This document shows, piece after piece, positions 11,700-23,110 of a stretch of 64,000 nt of DNA. The notes under the pieces are model-generated. The model saw only the letters and a program-made list of their open reading frames with translations, was not told the origin of the DNA and ran no database searches. The position numbers and the translations under genes are program-made. Source of the stretch: Balaenoptera acutorostrata (Eukaryota > Chordata > Mammalia > Artiodactyla > Balaenopteridae). Position 1 is the first letter of the stretch, and each line of letters begins with the position of its first letter. The stretch lies in assembly GCF_949987535.1 (NCBI RefSeq), contig NC_080073.1, positions 27,214,116-27,278,115 of the forward strand, written 5' to 3'.

Positions 11700-11850
11700 T
11701 GATTATATAATCTTTGCAACAACCCCAAGGAATGTGGACTACTATTATCACACTTCACGTGAGGAAACTGGAGCCTAGAGAGATTGACAGCTGGAATGTG
11801 ATGGAGACGGGGTTCTGGGTCTAGACAGTCCCAGTCCTGAGCCATGTAGC
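11700..11850 (-). repeat. MIR SINE fragment
   Basis: 'ataatctttgcaacaacccc', 'cacgtgaggaaactggagcc' and 'ctgggtctagacagtcccag' are the antisense MIR core and head. Confidence 0.7.
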
Positions 11851-12295
11851 TCACCGGTAGAGTGAAGCTCATGGCTCCCTCAGAGGTGAAGAGATTGTCT
11901 TAGATCAGGTGAAAAGCTGGACCAATGTCAAAAGAAAGGGCTAACATTTCCCAGTTCTGCCTGGTTCCAAATGCCACATTCCACCCGTAATGCCTTATGA
12001 GCGCCCATGACATGGCGACCCATGAGTGGCAAAGACTTGGGACTTTTCCTCATAATAACAAAGCAGAGAAACGAAGACACCGATAGTACCAGCTGAGGTT
12101 CTCAACTGGTTATCACCTGAGGCGAGAGGGCAGCCATCCTTAGAAAGGAACAGTCTTCATGGAATGAACAGTGACATGGAAAAGAGCCAGGAGTGGGCCA
12201 ATATTTGCTAACCTGCATTTTGCAAACCCCCAGGAGTCACTGGAGGTATTCTGAGGGTTTACATTATTAGAGATTTGGGGTATCTGCATTCATTT

Positions 12296-12335
12296 TGATT
12301 TTTTTTAACATCTTTATTGGAGTATAATTATAATA
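12296..12335 (-). repeat. Very short L1 3' end
   Basis: 'taacatctttattggagtat' preceded by T8 is the antisense of the L1 3' terminus, the same terminus seen in sense at 40085-40105. Similarity stops after about 35 nt. No TSD is evident, so it may be a severely truncated insertion or a deletion remnant. Confidence 0.5.
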
Positions 12336-13359
12336 TCAAATAATGAGGTGAAGTTTTTTTCCATTAAAGAAACAAAACAAAACAGAATACGCTGAGGACT
12401 TGCAGCTCTTATCATTAGCACTTTTAAGTTTATGTGGTCACTTTTCACTCAGCTAAATGCTGTTGACCAACTTAGGGGCTTTACAGTTACATAGCTTTGT
12501 TTGGTTTTTTATTATTATTGTTCACATATTTTGCTTAATTTATACTCTTACTAGACGGAATAAAGATAGGAAGCAGGAGAAAAGCAAGACATCAATGATC
12601 ATGCAAATGATAACAAATCTACAATCTTCCCTAATTTTTGTTACCTTTTAGATTCATACTTTGACTCATCTGATCAGAATTTTTAAACCACACATGTCAG
12701 GATGACTCTATTGCCTTACCATGCCTTACTCAATAAAAGAACTTCAATGGTGATTAGAGTCAATTTGGCTTTTGATTTATTGGAGATAATAATGACTACC
12801 CTTATGATGGTTTGTTTGCAGAAAGACGTTGCAAATAGAAGCCCTGAAGTTTTTTACTAACTTGCCATTTGGAAACAAAACAGAAAAGCATTAAAAATAA
12901 ACCAGTTAATTTTAAAGTGAAAAATCCAAGCCTTCCAAGCAATGGAGTCATGAAGCCATTTTTAAAAATCTATTTTTGATGCTGTAACACCTGTTAAATC
13001 CTGATCTCTATTTTAATAACCATTCAATCCTCAAACTAAATAAGATATGATGTTCTTTTAAAATGCATTTTTGTTCCAGAATTGATTCAAAGTAGATTAA
13101 CTAGTGTCTGTCCTCTTAAAGGAGAAAAGTTGCATTTCTTTTCACATATAAAGTGATTGCTAACGATGATCATTTAAAATTTTATTATATAATACAGATC
13201 TAAATTAAAAAATAAAAATAAAATCACTTCTTCATGATATTCCATGAATGAAATAATGAAGTTATTTCTTAACCTGACAAGGGGATTCATGAAGCATCCC
13301 TGTGCGTAGTAGACATTTTTTGCTCTTTTCCGGTCAGCATCATTTCCTCTTCTTCTGGC
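12336..13359. other. Unassigned AT-rich sequence
   Basis: No gene or nameable repeat. AT-rich with several A/T homopolymers. Confidence 0.45.
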
Positions 13360-13765
13360 AACTTTGCCTGGAATTTCCTTTGAGAACTACTGCCCCCCAG
13401 GAACAGTCCCATATGGTTTAGGTGACACTGACCTGACTCCCTGCCTTATTGATGGGCACCTTGACCCAGACCAAGAAAATCAGAATGTACGATGCCCCTG
13501 GCCAGTGGTTGGTTCAGAACTAGGCCATGATCCAAACTGGGCTAATGACTTTTATTTGAACCAGTAGCATAAAGAAGCTCTCTTTTGGCTGGAGCCACTG
13601 AGTTGGAAGGAACTAAGACTAGAATTATCGTATCATTGCACGAGAAGAAAGCAACACAGAAAAAAGCAGAGCCAAGTGATGGATGGAGACAGATTGCTGA
13701 TGACGTTTGAGCCCCTGGATCCAGCTGTTACTGTACTCAGTAGGCTTTTCACTCCTAGATTTCTC
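13360..13765 (+). repeat. Old LTR-like repeat, family B, copy 1
   Basis: Contains 'catgatccaaactgggctaa', 'gcagagccaagtgatgga' and 'tgatgacgtttgagcccctg', a phrase series I know from a common eutherian LTR-like repeat. A diverged second copy lies at about 49025-49480 (shared 'gcaaagcagaactagaga' and 'ttgatgacatctcttaagct' positions). A 67-codon open frame inside it (13364-13567) is not considered coding. Family name not certain. Confidence 0.5.
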
Positions 13766-13769
13766 AGTT

Positions 13770-13905
13770 ATATCGAACAATAACTTGATAGATGAACTTG
13801 AGCAAATCACTTTATTTCTCTGGACTTCAATGTCCTCATCAATAAAACAAAGGTATTGGACTAGATGACTGCCTAAGATCTCTTTCAAATCTTACATATG
13901 TTGAT
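13770..13905 (+). repeat. MIR/MIR3-like fragment
   Basis: 'gaacttgagcaaatcacttt', 'cttcaatgtcctcatcaata' and 'attggactagatgactgcct' match the MIR3 type, whose tail reads 'ggactagatgatctctaag'. Confidence 0.6.
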
Positions 13906-15425
13906 ACTGTGGCTGACCATGTATTAGTGACTCCTTTGATGTAATTCTTAAATAGACCCAATTTTAATTGACAAAATAAAGGGTGCTGACCATCTCTGCC
14001 CTCTTCGTGGATAAAAAGGGTAACTCATACAGTAGTCATAATTGTAGGGGTCTTGAGAGGTCATCTAGTCCTTCTTCTGAGTCTCTGATCTAAACTGAAA
14101 ATATACAAAAATTGGTTTATACATGGTATCTTCATTTTGATGGGGCTCAAGGGCAAATGTCTGAGTTAACTTAATCAAAGATATCATTCACAACCTGTGT
14201 CATGATCCTAAGTATTCCTGCCCCCATTTTGATGAATAAATCTGGCCAGCATCCATTTTGGTTTCACATGTATTTGATGAAATTCTCCTTGTACAATTTA
14301 GCAAATGCAGTGAAAAAACCCTTTTATATAATCTCACATAGTTTAATAATTCTTTGATAGACAGCATCCATATCCCCTGCTAATTATTTTCCCCATAAGG
14401 CAGGGTTTTATACTTCCCAGAAGATGTTTTACAGGTAGGAACACTTTTGAAAATATATAATATTTTGAGATAAGAGATTTGTTGTGAAACTAGTCCTTTT
14501 TACTACCAGGGTGTCATTCAAAATAAAATATTACGTTTAGACATGTTGCAGCAATTTACTTGCTATTACTCAAATCTTACCCTCTAATTAGAAGGAGAAA
14601 TATGAAGCCTCATCAGTACATAATTTAACAAACTCAATGTCATGAAATTACCATATTTTATTCTTGCCTAGCACCAAAATTTGTGGGCATGGAGGAAAAA
14701 TGTTCACTTCTAAAATGCAAGATATGACTTATAACAAAAGAATGCTCAAGAGGTGAGAGTACAGGTTCAGGCTAATCAAAGGTTTTGGATGAGTTCCAAA
14801 AGGCAGATTGTAAAATATGACTCAATCTCCTTACCCCATCTGCTTTGGGATGCAGTAGAAAAAGATAGGAAGTCATTTAGGGAGAGAGAGAAAACTCTGA
14901 AAACCAGAACTTTTTAAAGCACTGATAGAAGTGATAATGAAGCAATGGAGATTCTAGGAAGAATTCTCCAGGGAATTAGAATTTCACCTCCAGGTAGAAA
15001 AATACATACCTGTGAAAGTGGCATTGGAGTCCCCACATTGGAATCCAAGTTTACTTTGCTCTATCATCTCTCTATCCACCATCTACTTATTATACCCATA
15101 CTAGGGTGGGTTAGAGGCTTTACAAGACAACCCTAGAATTATATTAGTGAACCTTCTACTTGGTCATTTCATCGTGTGGTTCCAACCTCCTCTAGGCCCT
15201 CAGGGTCCTCTTCGCTCGGCCAGCAGTGGGAAAAAGAGGATATAGGGAAAGCACACCCACATCTTAACTACTTTGAATTAGAAATGACACAAATCGTTTC
15301 TCTACACATTCTATTGGCCAGAACTCACTTGTACATCTACATCCAAGTGAAAATGAGGCAGGGAGGTATAATCTAACTGCATACCAAGAGGAGAAGGTAA
15401 AGGTTTTGGTGAACATGTCATAGTC
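13906..15425. other. Unassigned non-coding sequence
   Basis: About 1.5 kb with no recognised gene or repeat, mostly AT-rich. Only chance frames under 65 codons. Confidence 0.45.
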
Positions 15426-15433
15426 TCTGCCAC

Positions 15434-15480
15434 ACTCCCTCCCTCCCTCTCTTCCTTGCTTTCTCCCTCCCTCTCTCATC
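15434..15480. repeat. Polypyrimidine (CCCT)n tract
   Basis: 'ctccctccctccctctcttc' and similar units make a nearly pure pyrimidine strand with the mirror symmetry that favours triplex formation. Confidence 0.75.
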
Positions 15481-15499
15481 TTTGCAGAAGTAATATTGC

Positions 15500-15760
15500 A
15501 AAACAGTTAGGAACGCAGTTAAATATGCCCTCCAGTCAGGCTACCAGGATTCAGATCCAAGTTCTGCTTTCAGTAACTATGTGATCTTGAGAAATTATGT
15601 AGGCTTTCTGTGTTTACTCTTCTGTAAAACAAGAATAAATGAAAGTACTTACTCATAGCAACCTTGTGAATATCAAATAAATTAATGTCTGTAAAAAACT
15701 TAGAATGTGCCTGGCACTTAGTTACTTCTCAGTATCTCATATTAGTCAGACTTCCAGTTT
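15500..15760 (+). repeat. MIR SINE
   Basis: 'accaggattcagatccaagt', 'taactatgtgatcttgagaa', 'ctcttctgtaaaacaagaat' and 'gtgcctggcacttagttact' in MIR order. Confidence 0.8.
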
Positions 15761-16230
15761 GCAATAGAAAAAAAAAAAAATCTTGGTGACTTAAGCAAAA
15801 GAGAAGTTATGAGAGGACCAGGCAGGCTGCAGAAACAGGCTTAGAAAACAAGCCCAAACCAAGCAACTTCTGGAGGGCCAGGCATCTGGAACCAGAGTGG
15901 GTCTCCCAGTAGGAACAGGTCCATTCATATATCCACAGGCCACCTCTGCTGTGAAGATGATGATTTCCTTCAAATCCACCACACCCTACAGCACTTACTC
16001 AAATTCCAAGTGCTGTAAAGGACTGTCCGACCGGCCACGCTGAAGTCAAATGCCTGCTCCTGAACTTGCCAGAATGGAAATGAAGGGAATTTGGCCCCAG
16101 TTGCTTTCCAGTTCCCAAGAATGCACACAATGACACATTTCTAAGAGGAGAAAAAGTTTTAATAGTTATAGTACCTTCCCAAGATGGGATGCTGGACAAT
16201 CAAATAAATAAATATTCATTATAAGACCCA
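15761..16230. other. Unassigned non-coding sequence
   Basis: An A13 run near 15769-15780 and otherwise nothing nameable. Confidence 0.4.
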
Positions 16231-16236
16231 TCTCCA

Positions 16237-16422
16237 CATCCATCCATCCATTCATCCATCCACCCATCCATCCACTCATCTACCTACCCAGCTAAATACC
16301 CAGCCATCCACCCATCCAGCCAACCACCTACCCAGACATCCATTTACCCACCCATCTACCCATCCAGTCATCCATCCATCAGCTCAGCCAGCCAGCCAGC
16401 CATTTATCCATCTATCCACACA
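16237..16422 (+). repeat. (ATCC)n degenerate tetranucleotide array
   Basis: About 185 nt of CATC/CCAT units with many point changes ('catccatccattcatccatc' and similar). It is a decayed microsatellite, not a CRISPR array: there are no constant-length spacers. Confidence 0.9.
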
Positions 16423-17244
16423 TAGATACATATATATTTGACAAACACACATCGTATTTCAGTCACGTTCTTTATATCCAAGTGCCTGTAAAAAATGAGT
16501 CTTTCAGTGGAAGCTTTTACAGACCTAATTTTCCCCAAGGCTTATGTCTCCCTGAGCAGTAGATGAATAATATTGCAGACTGAAAAGACTTGACTTGAAA
16601 GAATTAGGGCCCCTGCCTAAATGCCTAACATAGTATAAAAGAGTGACTCTAGTCCCAGGGTGAATGGAATCTTATGTTTCATACGGCAAGATATTTGCTA
16701 CAATGGCAGGAGAAAATGGCCTCAGTCACATCTTAAATGCAGGATGCATCTAAAACAAGAATGTCACTTTCAAGTTCAGAGCCCAAATCACATTAAATTT
16801 GCATTAATGTGAATTCATAAATTTACATTAACGGCAGTGTTTATGAATTCTGTTTACACTTCCCTTTACAGAAACGGATTAGAGTTGCCATTGATACCAA
16901 GCTTCTATTCTACCTGAGACGTATCTAGTGATTTGAGCAGAGTTTACGGCTTTCTTCTGGAACTAATAACCTCATTTAATTTGCAGTTTCTATGTTAGAA
17001 TTGACGTACTCAAAATAAAAGAAAAAATTACATTATTTTCTTCAATGAAATTCTAAATTAGCCCTTGGGATCTCCAGCTATGACAGCCTGCACAAAAGAT
17101 GCTATATTTCAAGGGAGCTCATAATCTTGGCATTTTAATGCCATGTTTTTGAGGAATTAAAATTCACTCACCAAAATGTGCTGTGATGCAATTGTAATAG
17201 ACACCTTGTTTTGTCTGCCTCCCACACGTTAATGGTTGGGTGCA
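16423..17244. other. Unassigned AT-rich sequence with two adjacent hairpins
   Basis: No gene seen. Two small perfect inverted repeats sit side by side: CACATTAA/TTAATGTG (16789-16811) and GAATTCATAAA/TTTATGAATTC (16811-16850). Confidence 0.5.
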
Positions 17245-17460
17245 GGGCACCATATGCTAAGATATCTGCATACATCAGATCATTTAGCCCTCTCAACAAC
17301 CTATGACGTAGGCTTTATTGCTTCCATTTTATACATGGGGAAACTGAGACTTGCAACATCAAGTAGCCTTTCCAGCTTCACATACGTATAAATGATGAAA
17401 CCAGAAATCAAACCCAGTTGTCTGATTCTAGAGCCCAGGTTCAACCACCACATAGCCTTG
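17245..17460 (-). repeat. MIR SINE
   Basis: Antisense, nearly full length: 'catttagccctctcaacaac', 'attttatacatggggaaact', 'aaatcaaacccagttgtctg' and 'attctagagcccaggttcaa'. Confidence 0.8.
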
Positions 17461-17814
17461 CAGATCCATTTACCTGTATCTTTCATTCAGATTGGCTCGT
17501 TGGCAGCCATGCTTGGTATATGTGACCTCACCATCTTGATTACCACTGTTCAGGTTAGATGCCTCACCCGAGGAGGACTGAGTGGGGTAATTCTGGAAAT
17601 CTGGAATTGAGATCAAGAGACTGCTGCTTAGTCTGTGTTAACTTTAAAAGATGGAAGAGATATAATCTGGGAAGGATTGGATGGACATATTCTCCACATG
17701 ATGTGGGGCTTAGGAGCAGGAAAACTTGGATGGCAGAGGGCAGAAGAATTAAGAAGATATGCCAAGAGAAGTTTTGATATTTCTTTCTTTCTTCTTTTTT
17801 TTTTTTTTTTTTTT

Positions 17815-18038
17815 GCACGTAATATGGAATACTTTTATTAACATGGAAATGGAAAAAAACTAGGAATAAAATATTAAGTAATTAAAAATTGCTATGTTTA
17901 ATTACAAATAAAAATTTAATGGTAGCATCAAGGAAGATAGGATATCAATGAAAATGTTTTGAACCAGTGATACTTTGTTTCTTTCCATTAATTCTCCAAA
18001 TACTACTTTCCTTTTCTTTTTTTCCTTTTCAGGTTTAC
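17815..18038 (-). other. Candidate L1 3'-transduced flank
   Basis: Unique sequence between two A tails of the same L1 insertion. On the - strand it carries AATAAA (17839-17834) 19 nt before the terminal A20, as expected if transcription read through the weak L1 signal and used a downstream one. It should be a copy of DNA next to the parent L1 elsewhere in the genome. It could instead be an unrelated retrocopy adjoining the L1. Confidence 0.6.
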
Positions 18039-18528
18039 TTTTTTTTTTTAATAGATCTTTATTGGAGTATAATTGCTTCACAATACTGTGTTAGTTTCTG
18101 TTGTACAACAAAGTGAATCAGCCATATGCATACATATGTCCCCATATCCCCTTCCTCTTGAGCCTCCCTCCCACCCTCCCTATCCCACCCCTCTAGGTCA
18201 TTGCAAAGCACCAAGCTGATCTCCCTGTGCTACGCGGCTGCTTCCCACTAGCTATCTATTTTACATTCAGTAGTGTGTATGTGTCGATGCTACTCTCACT
18301 TACCCCCACCTTCCCCCTGCCCCACCACCCCGTGTCCTCAAGTCCATTCTCTATGTCTGTGTCTTTATTCCTGCCCTGCCACTAGGTTTATCGGTACTAT
18401 TTTAAAAATTTTTTTTAGATTCCATATATATGTGTTAGCATATGGTATTTGTTTTCCTCTTTCTGACTTACTTCACTCTGTATGACAGACCATCCACCTC
18501 ACTACAAATAACTCAGTTTCGTTTCTTT
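18039..18528 (-). repeat. L1 3' UTR
   Basis: Antisense of the L1 3' UTR. 'agatctttattggagtataa' at about 18052 is the terminus, followed by 'ttgtacaacaaagtgaatca' and 'gctacgcggctgcttcccac'. Joined directly to the ORF2 remnant. Confidence 0.9.
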
Positions 18529-19961
18529 TTATGGCTGAGTAATATTCCATTGTATATATGTGCCATCTGTTGATGGACATTTAGGTTGCTTCCATGTCCT
18601 CACTATTGTAAATAGTGCTGCAATGAACATTGTTTTACATACATCTTTTTGAATTATGGTTTTCTCAGGGTATATGCCCAGTAGTGGGATTGCTGGGTCA
18701 TATGGTAGTTCTATTTTTAGTTTTTTAAGGAACCTCCATACTGTTCTCCATAGTGGTTGTATCAATTTACATTCCCACCAACAGTGCAGGAGGGTTCCCT
18801 TTTCACCACACCCTTTCCAGCATTTATTGTTTCTAGATTTTTTGATAATGGCCATTCTGACGGGCGTGAGGTGATACCTCATTGTAGTTTTGATTTGCAT
18901 TTCTCTAATAATTAGTGATGTTGAGCATGTTTTCATGTGCCTTCGGCCATATGTATGTCTTCTTTGGTGAAATGTCTATTTAGGTCTTCTGCCCATTTTT
19001 TAATTGGATTGTTTGTTTTTTCAATACCGAGCTCTATGAGCTGTTTGTATATTTTGGAGAATAATCCTTTGTCCATTGTTTCATTTGCAAATATTTTCTC
19101 CCATTCTGAGGGTTGGCTTTTCGTCTTGTTTATGGTTTCCTTTGCTGTGCAAAAGCTTTGAAGTTTAATTAGGTCCCATTTGTTTATTTTTGTTTTTATT
19201 TCCATTACTCTAGGAGGTGAGTCAAAAAAGATTTTGCTGTGGTTTATGTCAAAGAGTGTTTTTCCTATGTTTTCCTCTAAGAGTTTTATAGTGTCTGGTC
19301 TTACATTTAGGTCTTTAATCCATTTGGAGTTTATTTTTGTGTATGGTGTTAAGTAGTGTTCTAATTTCATTCTTTTACATGTAGCTGTCCAGTTTTCCCA
19401 GCACCACTTATTGAAGAGGCTGTCTTTTCTCCATGCTATGTTCTTGCCTCCTGTGTCATAAATTAGGTGACCATATGTGCGTGGGTTTATCTCTGGGCTT
19501 TCTATCCTGTACCATTGATCTATATTTCTGTTTTTGTGCCAGTACTGTACTGTCTTGATTACTGTAGCTTTGTGGTATAGTTTGAAGTCGGGGAGCCTGA
19601 TTCCTCCAGCTCCGTTTTTCTTTCTCAAGATTGCTTTGCCTATTCGGAGTCTTTTGTGTTTCCATACGAATTGTAAAATTTTTTGTTCTAATTCTGTGAA
19701 GAATGCCATTGTTGGTTTGATAGGCATCGTATTGAATCTGTAGATTGCTTTGGGTAGTATAGTCATTGTCACAAAATTGATTCTTCCAGTCCAGGAACAT
19801 GGTATATTTCTCCATCTGTTTATGTCATCTTTGATTTCTTTCTTCAGTGTTTTATAGTTTTCTGAGTACAAGTCTTTTGCCTCCTTAGGTAGGTTTTTCC
19901 TAGGTATTTTATTCTTTTTGTTGCAGTGGTAAATGGGATTGTTTCCTTAATTTCTCTTTTT

Positions 19962-20243
19962 ATTTATTTATTTATTTATGGCTGTGTTGGGTCTTCGTTT
20001 CTGTGCGAGGGCTTTCTCTATTTGCGGCTAGTGGGGGCCACTCTTCATTGCGGTGCGCGAGCCTCTCACTATCGCGGCCTCTCTTGTTGTGGAGCACAGG
20101 CTCCAGATGCGCAGGCTCAGTAATTGTGGCTTACGGGCCTAGTTGCTCCACGGCATGTGGGATCTTCCCAGACCAGGGCTCGAACCCGTGTTCCCTGCAT
20201 TGGCAGGCAGATTCTCAACCACTGCACCACCAGGGAAGCCCCC
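19962..20243 (-). mobile_element. CHR SINE nested in the L1, with TSD
   Basis: Antisense CHR SINE: tail (TATT)n on the left, B box complement in 'gggctcgaacccgtg', and head 'ccaccagggaagccccc' on the right. The TSD 'taatttctcttttt' (19948-19961 and 20244-20257) lies in L1 ORF2 sequence, so it is younger than the L1. Confidence 0.96.
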
Positions 20244-20317
20244 TAATTTCTCTTTTTGATTTTTTGTTGTTAGTGTATAAGAATGCCAGAGATTTCTGTG
20301 CATTAATATTGTATCCT

Positions 20318-20430
20318 AGATGCAGGAGGGAAGAGATATGGGAACGTATGTGTGTGTATGGCTGATTCACTTTGTTGTGAAGCGGAAGCTGGCACACCGT
20401 TGTAAAGCAATTATACTCCAATAAAAAAAA
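20318..20430 (+). mobile_element. 113-bp L1 3' end nested head-on in the older L1, with TSD
   Basis: Sense L1 3' terminus ('gctgattcactttgttgtga', 'gcaattatactccaataaaa'), 5'-truncated to about 100 nt with a short A tail. It is flanked by a perfect 13-bp TSD 'aatattgtatcct' (20305-20317, 20431-20443). Without it, the ORF2 sequence on both sides joins cleanly. Confidence 0.95.
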
Positions 20431-20936
20431 AATATTGTATCCTGCAACTTTGCCAAGTTCATTGATTAGTTCTAGTAGTTTTCTGGTGGCATCTTTAGGA
20501 TTTTCTGTGTATAGTATCGTGTCATCTGCAAACAGGGACAGTTTTTCTTCTTTTCCAATTTGTATTCCTTTTATTTCTTTTTCTTCTCTGATTGACATGG
20601 CTAGGACTTCCAAAACTAAGTTGAATAAGAGTGGCAAGAGTGGACATCCTTGTCTTGTTCCTGATCTTAGTGGAAAGGCTTTCAGTTTTTCACCATTGAG
20701 AATGATGTCTGCTGTGGGTTTGTCATATCTGGCCTTTATTATGTTGAGGTAGGTTCCCTCTATGCCCACTTTCTGGAGAGTTTTTATCATAAATGGGTGT
20801 TGAATTTTGTCAAAAGCTTTTTCTGCATCTATTGAGATGATTATATGGTTTTTATTCCTTAATTTGTTAATATGGTGTATCACACTAATTGATTTGCATA
20901 TACTGAAGAATTCTTGCATCCCTGAGGTTATTTCTT

Positions 20937-21544
20937 AAACCATTTTTGAATTTGTTTAAATAGCATTTGGTGAAACAAGGATTTAATGGCAGCCTCAATA
21001 GTAACAGCAATACTGGAGACACCCCTTCCCAGATTTTTAAAAAATACAGTTATTTCAGTACTTAAGAAAATCTGTAGAATCTGATAAATAGTAGACAATA
21101 CTACTGAAACCTGTATCTGTTATTTGCTTCACTATTATGCTTGTAATTGACATTTTTTAGCACTTCACTTAATTCATGTTAGCATTCCCAAAGGCACCCT
21201 ATATGTAAGTTATTATTCTTAAGAAAGCGCTGGTACTTAACTCATTGTTTTCTCTTAGGGTCCCCTCTTAATGTGCCTTTTTCTTTATTACAGAACTTCT
21301 AAATGGCTTCCTAATCTTTATAAATTATGCTTAAATAGTATATGTTTAACTATTATAAGCATTATGTCAACCAAATACTACCCATGTTCTTTTTGGCTTT
21401 TCAGGAGTTCAAATCTCTCTGAAGCCCAGTTGCATTTCTTCCTTGGAGTTTTGGGATTTGCCCCCTTAGCTATACAATGCATTTCCCAGTGTGCTTAAGA
21501 TAGCTGGAATTGCTTTCTGTTGTTTGCAACCCCGAGTGTCCTGA
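20937..21544. other. Unassigned non-coding sequence
   Basis: Unique AT-rich flank of the L1. No gene or nameable repeat. Confidence 0.45.
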
Positions 21545-21760
21545 TCCAGTAAGAATTAGGGGAGGAGCCCAGTATTTATCTAATGTTTACTACCTGCTAG
21601 GATATTAACATAAGTTTACTAATTTAATTCTCATGACAACTCTGGGAGTATCAAATTCAAAACATTTAAGTGATCTGAAGTAGTCAGGATTTTGGCTGTG
21701 GTCTCCTGAACTCCAGAGCCCAAGCACTTTCTCCTACATCATGCTGTAAACTACCTCAGA
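21545..21760 (-). repeat. MIR SINE
   Basis: Antisense: 'cagtatttatctaatgttta', 'taatttaattctcatgacaa', 'gaactccagagcccaagcac'. Confidence 0.7.
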
Positions 21761-22924
21761 AGTAACAGGGGGAAAAAAGAAAAAACTCAGAAACTCAGAA
21801 ATGTTACTTAAAAGCTAAACGTCAACATTTGTGAATTATGAGGGTACAAGGAAAACATGATGACAGCTGCTTGCTTCTGAAATACGTCCCTGCCCCCTCT
21901 AAAGCATTAATTAGTAAGTGCCTATTTTCTTTATGAGCCTCTGTACCCAGGGACTATAAAGGCCTACACAGTTACTGTCTTAAATTGTACAAAGCAAGAA
22001 CGAAGAACAAGGCCCATCCTTCTGAGAAATGTAGGCAATGAACAAGAAATAAACAAAAAATGAAGGAAAGAAGACACAACTATGGGCAAAACTACAATGT
22101 GCATAAAGTTGTACAGTTACATTTGTGCTTACTTTACGTTAGCTCTTTGCCCATAAGAAAGAGACTCAGACAAAATTATGGAAAGAAAGTTAATGGCCAG
22201 TCAGTAGACAGGGACCTCAAGCAGAAACCCAGGTGTGAATGGGCCTCAGAAAGACAAGAGGGGAAGCCAGAGCATCTCAAGAGACCTCGGCAGTGGACTT
22301 GGGCCGATCTTCCCACCAATGCTCAATCCAGAAGGTGACTTGACTACTCGTTGTCCCACCTTTGTGTATTTTTCCTTCTCTCACTGCTGACTAGCTTCCT
22401 TGCCCACTTCTCTGTTTCTCTCTACCTCATCACTTCTGTTACTCATGGCTTCTGCTCTCTTGTGACTTCCGTGTACTTATAGCTTCTCCTACATACTTAG
22501 TTTCATCATGGCCCCAGTTCCTCTACCTGGTACCTTTCAACTTCACCCAGGACAGTTACAGCCTGGTGGGCTCCATGCTTCCCTATTCAAAGTCCTGGAG
22601 CTACATTCTGACTGCCTGAGCTCATCTTTACTTGAACAGAAGTTTTGTTTGTTTGTTTGTTTGTTTGGGGGCTTTTTTGCCAGTTCCTCTCATACAGAGC
22701 TGCCCAGGCCATGGATTCGCTGTGATGCACATCCCTCATCCAGAGAACTCTGGGGTGTGTGTGTGTGCGTGCACGCGCGAGGGTGGGGGGAATGGTAGAA
22801 CCCGGATACAGTATAAGAATCATCCTGGCGTAAGGCTACCCCCTCATCAGTGGCAGTGGTGGGAGAAGCTATGACAGCCACCAGGACAGATGTGCTTATT
22901 CTGGGTTTTGCCTGAAGTCTCTGT
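21761..22924. other. Unassigned; includes (TTTG)n and (TG)n
   Basis: A (TTTG)n run at about 22643-22667 and a TG/CG run at about 22753-22782. Open frames of 92-117 codons overlap on both strands here without any recognised domain, so I do not call a gene. Confidence 0.4.
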
Positions 22925-23110
22925 GTATTAATAAAACAACAGGTAATATGGGTCAGCCCCTTCTGTGTGCTTGGCACTATTTTAAATGTCTTTTGCCCAC
23001 AATCCTGTGAACTGCTCATCATAACTTTATGAAGTCGGCCCAAATTTTGAAGTATCAGCCCACTTAGAGATAGAGAAACTGAGGCACAGACAGCTTGTAC
23101 TCTTAGCCCC
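22925..23110 (-). repeat. MIR SINE
   Basis: 'ctgtgtgcttggcactattt', 'tcataactttatgaagtcgg' and 'gatagagaaactgaggcaca' in antisense MIR order. Confidence 0.75.

Larger units (their letters stand above)
18529..20919 (-). pseudogene. L1 ORF2 (reverse transcriptase and C-terminal region), disrupted
   Basis: L1 ORF2 encodes an endonuclease/reverse transcriptase that copies L1 RNA at nicked chromosomal DNA. The retained part starts inside the RT domain. Within 20919-20444 are '[15 protein letters not shown]' (RT palm motif with its Asp), 'GTRQGCP' and the catalytic 'FADDTILY'. The next block (19871-18933) covers the thumb and central region ('PKAIYRFN', '[16 protein letters not shown]'), and 18936-18529 holds the cysteine-rich C-terminus ('[21 protein letters not shown]'-type residues). 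A frame break near 18936, the SINE at 19962-20243 and the L1 fragment at 20318-20430 destroy it, and the endonuclease half is missing. It is non-functional but young enough to keep long open stretches. Confidence 0.93.
17778..20936 (-). mobile_element. 5'-truncated L1 with probable 3' transduction and two nested insertions
   Basis: Complete insertion unit as I reconstruct it. The left TSD is 'tatttctt' (17778-17785) and the right copy is at 20929-20936, next to 'aaac', an acceptable L1 endonuclease site (TTCTT/AAAC). Reading on the - strand: L1 body (about 20925 to 18050), short A tail (18049-18039), 224 nt of unique DNA (18038-17815), then a long A tail (17814-17795). A SINE (19962-20243) and a sense L1 3' end (20318-20430) were inserted later. 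The 8-bp TSD is short, so the outer limits are less certain than the nested ones. Confidence 0.7.

Noticed and set aside
13364..13567. A 67-codon frame with protein-like composition
   Set aside because: It lies inside an old interspersed repeat of which another copy exists at about 49 kb.
16237..16422. Regular short repeats resembling an array
   Set aside because: Degenerate (ATCC)n microsatellite. There is no repeat-spacer architecture, and CRISPR arrays do not occur in mammalian genomes.
22060..22338. A 92-codon basic open frame
   Set aside because: No recognisable domain, no neighbouring exon or splice signals, and overlapping frames of similar length on both strands nearby.
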